The position numbers and the translations under genes were made by a program. A model generated the notes under the pieces. The model ran no database searches. It was not told where the DNA came from and saw nothing but the letters and a program-made list of their open reading frames with translations. A stretch of 64,000 nt of DNA, taken from Bacteroidales bacterium. GTDB lineage: Bacteria; Bacteroidota; Bacteroidia; Bacteroidales; P3. The stretch is taken from positions 1 to 64,000 of the forward strand of contig JAGBOF010000029.1 of NCBI GenBank assembly GCA_017633985.1, in the 5' to 3' direction. Numbering within the stretch: position 1 is the first letter of the stretch; each line of letters starts with the position of its first letter. Positions 55,378 through 61,878 of this stretch are shown piece by piece.

Positions 55378-56661
55378 TTAATTTGTACCTATAACGGCAG
55401 AATTTATAAGATATTGTGCAGTTATGCGGCTTTTTTGTTCAATCAATATACGCTTACCTTTAATTATCTCCCGTACCGCATCCTGCGTATAATGCCTTAC
55501 CGTAACCAATTGCAATCCCGTATTGTACCTGACATTGAACTCTTCCTGCAAATCTTCCAGCAACGCAGGCAAAAGATTGCGGTTTTCATCAAAACAAACC
55601 GAGAAACTGATTGCTGAATTCTGCATCAAATTGACTCTTATTTTGTGTTTTGCCAATACGGAGAATATAATTGATATTTTGCTTTCCGCCAAAAACGAAA
55701 GGTCTTTGGGAAGAATGGACAGCAAAATCTGATTATCTTTAAATATATAGTTAGGAACTATCGGGCATACGCTTTCGCTTTTGCATATAACGGTGCCTTG
55801 TTGCGAAGGATTGACAAAAGATTTGATGTACAAAGGTATTTGTTTATTCTCCAGCGGCTTTACGGTTTTGGGATGAATCACCGACGCACCGTAATAAGAC
55901 AATTCCACGGCTTCGGTATACGGCATGGATACAATTTTTACGGTTTTGTCTATTCTTTTAGGGTCTGCATTTAAAAGACCGGGCACATCTTTCCATACCG
56001 TCATGCTTTTGGCTTGAAGGCAATGTGCCAATACGGCTGCCGAAAAGTCAGATCCTTCCCTGCCGAGCGTTGTCATCTTACCGTCACTGCCACCTGCTAT
56101 AAAACCCTGCGTTATCACCAAGTCATATTCATTTAAAAGCGGACTCAACACTTCATCAACCTGTTTTTGCGTCTCATCCCAACAAACATTTGCGTCTCTG
56201 TGATTGCTGTCGGTTTTGATTACTTCGTATGCCTTGACAAGTTTATTGTTTATTCCCTTTGAATTTAAATATGCGGAAACTATTAAAGTCGAAAGTTTCT
56301 CTCCGTAAGAAACTACGGCATCATAAAGCAAATTGTAGTCATCACGTTTAAACGAGCAAACGCATTGTTTCAGTTCTTCAAACATATTATCAACCGCCGC
56401 TGACGTATCACCGCCGTTTGCAAACAGTTCTTTTATGATCTGATTGTGATATTCCTTCAATTCATCAAACCCTTCATCATAAAATTCCCCGTCACTGTAC
56501 CATTTATTTATAATAACCTCCAGTTTATTGGTCGTCTTGCCCATTGCAGATATAACCACAACCCGTTTTTTATGCTCTGCGCTGATGATATGCTCTACAT
56601 TTTTTACTGCCGCAGCACTGTTAACGGACGCACCCCCGAATTTCTCCACATATATATTCAT
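55378..56661 (-). CDS. lysC: Aspartate kinase
   Basis: A 427-residue kinase for the first step of Lys/Thr/Met synthesis. VEKFGGASVNSAAAV at the start, TLGREGSDFSAAVLA in the kinase domain, and a C-terminal pair of ACT-type domains for feedback control. It is not fused to homoserine dehydrogenase. The ATG at 56661 is preferred because the promoter at 56683 excludes the longer frame. First gene of lysC-queA-ispD. Confidence 0.92.
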   Translation of the reverse strand: MNIYVEKFGGASVNSAAAVKNVEHIISAEHKKRVVVISAMGKTTNKLEVIINKWYSDGEFYDEGFDELKEYHNQIIKELFANGGDTSAAVDNMFEELKQCVCSFKRDDYNLLYDAVVSYGEKLSTLIVSAYLNSKGINNKLVKAYEVIKTDSNHRDANVCWDETQKQVDEVLSPLLNEYDLVITQGFIAGGSDGKMTTLGREGSDFSAAVLAHCLQAKSMTVWKDVPGLLNADPKRIDKTVKIVSMPYTEAVELSYYGASVIHPKTVKPLENKQIPLYIKSFVNPSQQGTVICKSESVCPIVPNYIFKDNQILLSILPKDLSFLAESKISIIFSVLAKHKIRVNLMQNSAISFSVCFDENRNLLPALLEDLQEEFNVRYNTGLQLVTVRHYTQDAVREIIKGKRILIEQKSRITAQYLINSAVIGTN

Positions 56662-56682
56662 ACAAGTATATTTTTGAACGTG

Positions 56683-56690
56683 CAAAGATA
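56683..56690 (-). promoter_or_regulatory. Promoter -7 element of lysC
   Basis: TATCTTTG followed by C on the minus strand, about 22 bases before the ATG. Confidence 0.6.
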
Positions 56691-56763
56691 TAAAAACATT
56701 TGAAAATTGCGGATGATATGCTGCAAAAATCCAGTGAAAAGATTCCGTTTTAATATTTTTTCA

Positions 56764-56771
56764 TAACTTTG
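56764..56771 (+). promoter_or_regulatory. Promoter -7 element of mpg; predicts leaderless mRNA
   Basis: TAACTTTG followed by C ends only four bases before the ATG at 56776, so transcription would start at or next to the start codon. Confidence 0.55.
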
Positions 56772-56775
56772 CCTT

Positions 56776-57453
56776 ATGAAAAATAAGATTTTATCCGAAG
56801 ATTTCTATAAACAGGATGCTGTAACAGTAGCCCGCAAACTCATAGGTAAAATTCTTTGCGTTGAAACTCCTGACGGCATTGTCAAAAAGCGTATTACCGA
56901 GACCGAAGCCTATTACGGAACCGACGATACGGCATGCCATGCCCACAAAGGCAGGACCAAACGTACGGAAAATATGTTCCGCAAAGGCGGGATAACATAT
57001 ATTTATCTTTGTTACGGAATGTACGACATGCTTAACGTAGTTACGGGCGACGAGGACTTTCCCGAAGCGGTTTTGATAAGAGGTACGGAAAATTACAACG
57101 GACCGGGTAAACTCACGAAAGCACTTCACATCACCAGAGAGTTAAACGGCATTGATTTGACAAAGAAAGAAAAGATATGGATAGAAGACGATGGATTTAA
57201 GGCGGAATATCAATGCGGCAAACGCATAGGAATAAATTACGCAACCGAAGAATACAAAAACAAAGATTGGAGATTTATTATGAAAAAAGCAAGTATATTG
57301 AAAACCGCATTATTTTTAGCAATCACGGCAGCTTTAACGCTTATCGCAGGTGCATGCGGACCCGAAGATTGCTTTGAAAAACAAAGTTACACACCTTCTA
57401 ACATACATAATGCCGCACCCGGAGCAACCCCGACAGTTGAATCGGATTGTTAA
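56776..57453 (+). CDS. mpg: 3-methyladenine DNA glycosylase (AAG/Mpg) fused to a lipoprotein-like tail
   Basis: Residues 1-167 are a complete AAG-type glycosylase that removes alkylated bases: ITETEAYYGTDDTACHA with the catalytic Glu, FRKGGITYIYLCYGMYDMLNVV, GPGKL and the final WRF. The family should end here. Instead the frame continues without a stop into MKKASILKTALFL...LIAGACGPEDC, which looks like the signal peptide and lipobox of a small lipoprotein of about 57 residues with its own ATG at 57280. Either the glycosylase lost its stop, or the second ATG gives an independent exported product. The junction is at residue 168/169. Confidence 0.8.
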   Translation: MKNKILSEDFYKQDAVTVARKLIGKILCVETPDGIVKKRITETEAYYGTDDTACHAHKGRTKRTENMFRKGGITYIYLCYGMYDMLNVVTGDEDFPEAVLIRGTENYNGPGKLTKALHITRELNGIDLTKKEKIWIEDDGFKAEYQCGKRIGINYATEEYKNKDWRFIMKKASILKTALFLAITAALTLIAGACGPEDCFEKQSYTPSNIHNAAPGATPTVESDC

Positions 57454-57534
57454 AACAACGGATTTTCCGATTTTTTTGCCTTCGCAAAAAAGCGGTCAAT
57501 TATAAAACGTAAAGAAATCGGCGTCAAAAAATAT

Positions 57535-57639
57535 TAATACGGCGTGGGGAAAAATTTTCATCGCTGATTAATAAATTTTCGTCGCAGATCAGTAAATTTT
57601 TATCGCTGATCAGTAAATTTTTATCGCACCTTATTTTCA
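57535..57639. repeat. 21-bp array K: five units
   Basis: Units start at 57535, 57556, 57577, 57598 and 57619. Units 2-4 match units 2-4 of the array at 53517 almost base for base. The remainder of the 433-base gap between mpg and rpmB holds only A/T-rich sequence and the rpmB promoter. Confidence 0.85.
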
Positions 57640-57762
57640 CCGTTTGCCATGTACTGAAAACCAAATGATAAAAACACGGTTAAAAATTGCCGCAAAACGC
57701 AGTCCTTACAACGTCAAAACGACTTCATTTCAGCACTCAAGATAAAAAAAACAATGATTTTT

Positions 57763-57793
57763 TTTGCAGATTGGAAAAAAGTATGTAATTTTG
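57763..57793 (+). promoter_or_regulatory. Promoter of rpmB
   Basis: TTTG at 57763-57766, 19-base spacer, TAATTTTG at 57786-57793. Confidence 0.7.
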
Positions 57794-57886
57794 CAAACTC
57801 AAATTTTGCCGCATTGATGCATAAAACTTCTGCGGAGTTTGAAGACAACTTAAGTTAATGATAATAATATAAAAAAGTATAAAGAC

Positions 57887-58126
57887 ATGTCAAGAATTTG
57901 TGAAATAACAGGAAAGAGAGCACAGAACGGTAACAGAGTTTCACACTCTAATATCAAGACTAAAAGAAAATTTAATCCTAATTTACAGGTTAAGAAATTT
58001 TATATCCCTGAAGAAGACGCATGGATTACTCTTAAAGTCAGTGCAGCAGGAATGCGTACAATAAATAAGAAAGGTATCATGGCTTGTTTGGATAACGCTT
58101 TGCAAAAAGGTTATATCAAATACTAA
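57887..58126 (+). CDS. rpmB: 50S ribosomal protein L28
   Basis: A 79-residue protein with the L28 pattern ([47 protein letters not shown]). It stands alone with its own promoter and terminator, apart from rpmG at 17029. Confidence 0.96.
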   Translation: MSRICEITGKRAQNGNRVSHSNIKTKRKFNPNLQVKKFYIPEEDAWITLKVSAAGMRTINKKGIMACLDNALQKGYIKY

Positions 58127-58135
58127 AAGTCAGTT

Positions 58136-58183
58136 AAAAATGGAGTATGGAGTATGGAAAAATCTTCTGTACTCCATTTTTTC
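58136..58183 (+). terminator. rpmB terminator with duplicated 5' arm
   Basis: 58136-58147 pairs perfectly over 12 bases with 58170-58181, followed by T residues. The 5' arm contains the heptamer TGGAGTA twice (58141 and 58148), so two alternative stems are possible. Confidence 0.7.
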
Positions 58184-58237
58184 ATAAATAAGATCATATA
58201 CTGCGTACAGTAATTGAGCACATTAAATCCTTCTGAC

Positions 58238-59278
58238 ATGAAAAAACGTATCGGTTTTATAGATGCGATGAGAGGAATGACCATGTTTTTGGTGGTAGTT
58301 GCCCATGTTATGACATTCGGATTGGGAATAAATGCCGAGAAATCGGTTTTGGGCAGTATTCTTATCACTTTCCGTATGCCTGTTTTCTTCCTTATAAGCG
58401 GTTTTGTGGCATATAAGCCGCTTGAAAAATACACCTCATCTTTTTATTTAACCACTCTTTGGAAGAAAATACTTATATTGCTGTTACCGACAGCTGTCTT
58501 TTTCTTTTTGCTCTACTTCCTGCGGGGCCATAATCCGATAACAGAGTTTCTTTCAGGCGGATTTGTCGAATATTGGTTCATGATGGTTTTGCTGGAAATC
58601 TTTTTAATATACCTAACAGTTAATTTCCTTTGCAAAACTCTGCATTTAAACGAAAAATACGTCGATATTGTTTTAATAATTTTAGTTTGCACGGCATGGT
58701 ATCTGTATTTCAATAAATACTTTTATATAAATACAGGAATAAGACGCATTTTCTCGGTCGGCAAACTCATTAATTATTTCCAGTTTTTCGTTCTCGGCAC
58801 ATTTTTCCGCAAATATTGGACACAGGTTTATGATTTCCTTAAAAAAGACAGCGTAAAAACTTTGGCAATCGTACTGTTTGCTGCAGTGATGATCATTATC
58901 AGAACCGTAAAATGGACAAATGCCAATATATTATGGTATAAAATTCTGCACGATGAAGCAGTCAGATATTTGGGACTGGCAGTCTTTTTCATATTATTTA
59001 TGAATGCCGAAGCGTATTTCGATACCGACAAGAGATTTTCACGTCTTTTGAAATTTATAGGCGAAAGAACGATGGATATTTACCTTATACATTATTTCTT
59101 TTTGCCTGACATCAAGTTTTTGCATGATATCTTTGCCGCAAATGGCAATATTGCTTTGGAGATTGCGGTTGTTACGCTTATGTCCTCGCTTATCATTGCC
59201 GTAAGTTTGGGTGTAAGTTATATTTTACGGCAAAGCAATTTCATGGGACATTATCTTTTCGGGGCAAAACGTAATTAG
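58238..59278 (+). CDS. Acyltransferase 3 family membrane protein
   Basis: A 346-residue inner-membrane protein with about ten helices. It starts with the family pattern RIGFIDAMRGMTMFLVVVAHV (the His is the expected catalytic residue) and continues with MPVFFLISGFVAY. These enzymes O-acylate polysaccharides or other surface glycans; the target is unknown. The ATG at 58238 is used rather than a TTG at 58214. The thioesterase gene follows 23 bases later. Confidence 0.85.
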   Translation: MKKRIGFIDAMRGMTMFLVVVAHVMTFGLGINAEKSVLGSILITFRMPVFFLISGFVAYKPLEKYTSSFYLTTLWKKILILLLPTAVFFFLLYFLRGHNPITEFLSGGFVEYWFMMVLLEIFLIYLTVNFLCKTLHLNEKYVDIVLIILVCTAWYLYFNKYFYINTGIRRIFSVGKLINYFQFFVLGTFFRKYWTQVYDFLKKDSVKTLAIVLFAAVMIIIRTVKWTNANILWYKILHDEAVRYLGLAVFFILFMNAEAYFDTDKRFSRLLKFIGERTMDIYLIHYFFLPDIKFLHDIFAANGNIALEIAVVTLMSSLIIAVSLGVSYILRQSNFMGHYLFGAKRN

Positions 59279-59301
59279 AACAGAATAAAAACAATAAACA
59301 C

Positions 59302-59766
59302 ATGAAAACTTATTCATTCGATTTTCCTTATAGAATAAAATATTATGAGACTGACAAGATGGGATACGTTCATAACAGCAATTATTTCCGTCTTTTCGAA
59401 ACAGGCAGGGAAGAAACCATGCGTCATTGCGGTCTTTCCTATGATGACATAGAAAAAATGGGCGTAATGATGCCTTTGATTGAACAGTTTGCACATTATC
59501 ACGTCCCTGCACACTATGACGATAACGTAATAATCCGCACAACAGTGATGGGAATGCCGCAGGCAAAGATACATTTCCATTACGAAGTATTTTCTGTTCA
59601 GGATGGCAAGAAAGTTCTGCACTGTGAAGGCTGGAACAAACTTTGTTTTGTAGACGAAAAGACAAGGAAACCGCAAAGATGCCCGAAATTCTTAACAGAA
59701 ATTTTGGAAAAAGTCTTAACTGAAGAACAAGCAATTACAAGTTGTCAAAATAAAACGGCGTTTTAA
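59302..59766 (+). CDS. YbgC/4HBT-type acyl-CoA thioesterase
   Basis: A 154-residue hot-dog thioesterase. YYETDKMGYVHNSNYFRLFETGREE carries the expected catalytic Asp and the MGYVHNSNY family motif. The last residues (NKTAF) and the stop codon are encoded by the first unit of a 21-bp array, so the C-terminus appears slightly extended. Physiological substrate unknown. Confidence 0.85.
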   Translation: MKTYSFDFPYRIKYYETDKMGYVHNSNYFRLFETGREETMRHCGLSYDDIEKMGVMMPLIEQFAHYHVPAHYDDNVIIRTTVMGMPQAKIHFHYEVFSVQDGKKVLHCEGWNKLCFVDEKTRKPQRCPKFLTEILEKVLTEEQAITSCQNKTAF

Positions 59767-59834
59767 GAAATTTTTATCGCAGATCAGTAAAATAATCAGC
59801 CTGATTAAAAAATTTTTACGCCTTAAAAATTTTG
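59751..59834. repeat. 21-bp array L: four units overlapping a gene end
   Basis: Units start at 59751, 59772, 59793 and 59814 with cores ACGGCGT, ATCGCAG, CAGCCTG and ACGCCTT. Unit 3 contains a 15-base perfect palindrome around one C. Decayed related sequence continues to about 59960 and reaches the rpsU promoter; nothing else is seen in that gap. Confidence 0.8.
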
Positions 59835-59947
59835 CATGATAACACAGCAGGTAAAAATAAAGAAATTCCGCAGCAATATTGCATAGATTTAAAACGCCGT
59901 TTTGCGGTAAAATCAAATCGGCGTAACGAAGAAAAGGCGTAAAAAAT

Positions 59948-59978
59948 TTTGTCAGAACGATAAAAAGGCGTAACTTTG
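59948..59978 (+). promoter_or_regulatory. Promoter of rpsU
   Basis: TTTG at 59948-59951, 19-base spacer, TAACTTTG at 59971-59978. The TTTG is the end of a decayed repeat unit (GGCGT then A and T runs). Confidence 0.65.
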
Positions 59979-60031
59979 CACCCGCATTTAGTAAAATTTA
60001 TTAACAATTAAAAAAGAAAGAGGTATTATTT

Positions 60032-60229
60032 ATGATTATTGTTCCGATTAAAGAAGGTGATAACCTTGAAAGAGCACTTAAGAAACTGAAACGTAAATTC
60101 GACAAAACAGGAGTAGTAAGAGAACTGCGTAACCGCAAACAGTTTACAAAGCCTTCGGTTATCGCAAGAGAGAAAAAACTGAAAGCAATCTACGTTCAGA
60201 AATTAAGACAAGCTGAAATGGACAAATAA
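60032..60229 (+). CDS. rpsU: 30S ribosomal protein S21
   Basis: A 65-residue protein (MIIVPIKEGDNLERALKKLKRKF, VVRELRNRKQFTKPS). In Bacteroidota S21 helps hide the anti-SD of 16S rRNA, and in Flavobacterium its own mRNA has an SD for autoregulation. Here an SD-like AGAGGT lies about seven bases before the ATG. The order rpsU, xer, hpf is usual for the phylum. Confidence 0.95.
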   Translation: MIIVPIKEGDNLERALKKLKRKFDKTGVVRELRNRKQFTKPSVIAREKKLKAIYVQKLRQAEMDK

Positions 60230-60347
60230 TCAGTTTTGTGTAGGATGCAGTACAGGCTTTTAGCAAAATACTGCCGCTTATATGAAGAAAAAGATTTACA
60301 GATTGAAAATTTGTAAATCTTTTTTGTTGTTTAAGCGAATTTTTTGC

Positions 60348-60355
60348 TAATTTTG
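60348..60355 (+). promoter_or_regulatory. Promoter -7 element of the recombinase gene; predicts leaderless mRNA
   Basis: TAATTTTG followed by C ends five bases before the GTG start at 60361. Confidence 0.5.
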
Positions 60356-60360
60356 CTGAC

Positions 60361-61257
60361 GTGAAAACAGAAGAATTTTTAAAATATCTGAAACTGCACC
60401 GCAATTATTCCGATTTAACCGTACAGTCATACGAATCCGATTTACGGCAATTCGAAGAATTTTTATTCAAAGACGATAACAGACCTTTGGAAAGGGATGA
60501 CGACTCACTTATAAGCGTCAATGCCGTCAGAAGTTGGATTATGACTATGACGGAAAACGGCATCACTTCCAGAAGTATCAACAGAAAAATATCGGCGCTG
60601 AAATCCTATTTCAAATGGGTGCAACAAAATGACACGGAATTCAAAAACCCTATGCTGAAAATCATTCCGCCGAAAATGAGCAAACGTAAACTTTCCGCGT
60701 TATCCAAAGATGATATTACAGGTTTGCTTTCCGCCCGTCCCGACGGCAGTGATTTTGATGCCTTCCGCAATTTTCTTATAACGGAAATACTCTACGCCAC
60801 GGGAATAAGGCAAGCGGAATTATTGGCAATAGAAGAAAAAGACATTTCTTTTGAAAACAAGCAATTAAGAATACTTGGTAAGGGCAACAAAGAGCGGATT
60901 ATTCCGATAGATTCGAAATTAATTACCGATATTATAAAATATATTGACTTAAAACACCGTTATAATATTAGCGAAAGCAAACTTATGGTCAACAAAGACG
61001 GAAAACCTTTAAGTAAATATCAGCTTTACGCTTTAGTTCATAAACTTTTGGAAAATATAAACGTATCCGAACGTTCTGCACACATATTCCGCCACACTTG
61101 TGCTACACATTTGGTAAACGAAGGGGCGGATATAGTGAACGTAAAGAATCTTTTGGGGCACAGTTCGCTTAAAGCGACGGAGGTTTATACGCATACGACG
61201 GTTGAACAGTTGAAAAAAGAATATAAACGCTCGTTTGAGCAAAACTTTAATAACTAA
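60361..61257 (+). CDS. xerC: Tyrosine recombinase XerC/XerD
   Basis: A 298-residue site-specific recombinase, probably for chromosome dimer resolution at dif. N-terminal SAM-like core-binding domain (about 1-90) and catalytic domain with Arg150 (GIRQAE), Lys in LGKGNK, His241 and Arg244 (HIFRHT), His267 (LGHSS) and Tyr276 (VYTHTT). The start codon is GTG. Position between rpsU and hpf supports the XerC assignment over integrases. Confidence 0.9.
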   Translation: MKTEEFLKYLKLHRNYSDLTVQSYESDLRQFEEFLFKDDNRPLERDDDSLISVNAVRSWIMTMTENGITSRSINRKISALKSYFKWVQQNDTEFKNPMLKIIPPKMSKRKLSALSKDDITGLLSARPDGSDFDAFRNFLITEILYATGIRQAELLAIEEKDISFENKQLRILGKGNKERIIPIDSKLITDIIKYIDLKHRYNISESKLMVNKDGKPLSKYQLYALVHKLLENINVSERSAHIFRHTCATHLVNEGADIVNVKNLLGHSSLKATEVYTHTTVEQLKKEYKRSFEQNFNN

Positions 61258-61276
61258 AATTAAGGAGGAAAATATT

Positions 61277-61564
61277 ATGGACGTAAAAATTAATGCGGTC
61301 AAATTCAAAGCAGATGAGAAATTAACGGATTTCATAACGGAAAAGGTTTCCAAATTGGAACGTCATGCTTCGGGATTGCTCGGTGCCGAAGTTACATTGA
61401 GCCTGGATAAACCCGAAAGTGATAACAACAAAATAGCCGATATACGTTTGGTCGTAAGGGGTAACGATTTGTATGCCTCCAAACGTGCAGGAAGTTTCGA
61501 AGAAGCGGTAATGCTTGTAATCGATGCGTTAAAACCGCAGGTTGAAAAGTTCAAAGACAAATAA
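61277..61564 (+). CDS. hpf: Ribosome hibernation-promoting factor, short form
   Basis: A 95-residue RaiA/HPF-family protein that binds the 30S subunit in stationary phase (AVKFKADEKLTDFITEKVSKLERH, ADIRLVVRGNDLYASKRAGSFEEAV). Only the N-terminal domain is present, no dimerisation extension. A GGAGG SD at 61264-61268, eight bases before the ATG at 61277, supports this start over the longer frame. Confidence 0.9.
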   Translation: MDVKINAVKFKADEKLTDFITEKVSKLERHASGLLGAEVTLSLDKPESDNNKIADIRLVVRGNDLYASKRAGSFEEAVMLVIDALKPQVEKFKDK

Positions 61565-61600
61565 TTCACGGCAAAAAAATCAGACAATATCTGAAAACAC

Positions 61601-61635
61601 AATCCGCAGACAACAACTAACGTCTGCGGATTTTT
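61601..61635 (+). terminator. hpf terminator
   Basis: An 11-bp perfect stem (61601-61611 with 61622-61632) followed by T residues. Between it and the repeat array at 61795 I see only A/T-rich sequence. Confidence 0.8.
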
Positions 61636-61794
61636 ATTATCTTAACATTAAAAATCATAAACAAATTTCAAATACAAACCCACTTTTTATAACCCTGTTT
61701 TCCGAAATAACACCACCATTTTTACGTTCTTTTAGACCTCATTTTTCACTTATAGAAAGATATTGTGTATCAATGCATAAGCATAAGGCAAAAA

Positions 61795-61878
61795 TAATAC
61801 GCCGTAAAAATTTATTAAAACGCCTGATTATTTTACTAATCAGGCGTTTTATTTTACTCAAACGACGTCTTATTTTTT
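61795..61878. repeat. 21-bp array M: four units with a 15-bp stem
   Basis: Units start at 61795, 61816, 61837 and 61858. Units 2 and 3 form a perfect 15-bp stem (61816-61830 with 61837-61851) using an ACGCCTG core instead of ACGCCGT. The fourth unit enters the minus-strand T9SS gene and supplies its stop and last codons. A bidirectional terminator between convergent genes is likely. Confidence 0.85.

Noticed and set aside
57794-57841. Structured leader of rpmB (CAAACTC/GAGTTTG stem)
   Set aside because: The 5' arm lies at or before the predicted transcript start, so it would be mostly untranscribed.
4763-61878. Repeat arrays as CRISPR
   Set aside because: Units are contiguous, with no unique spacers, and no cas genes are in the window.
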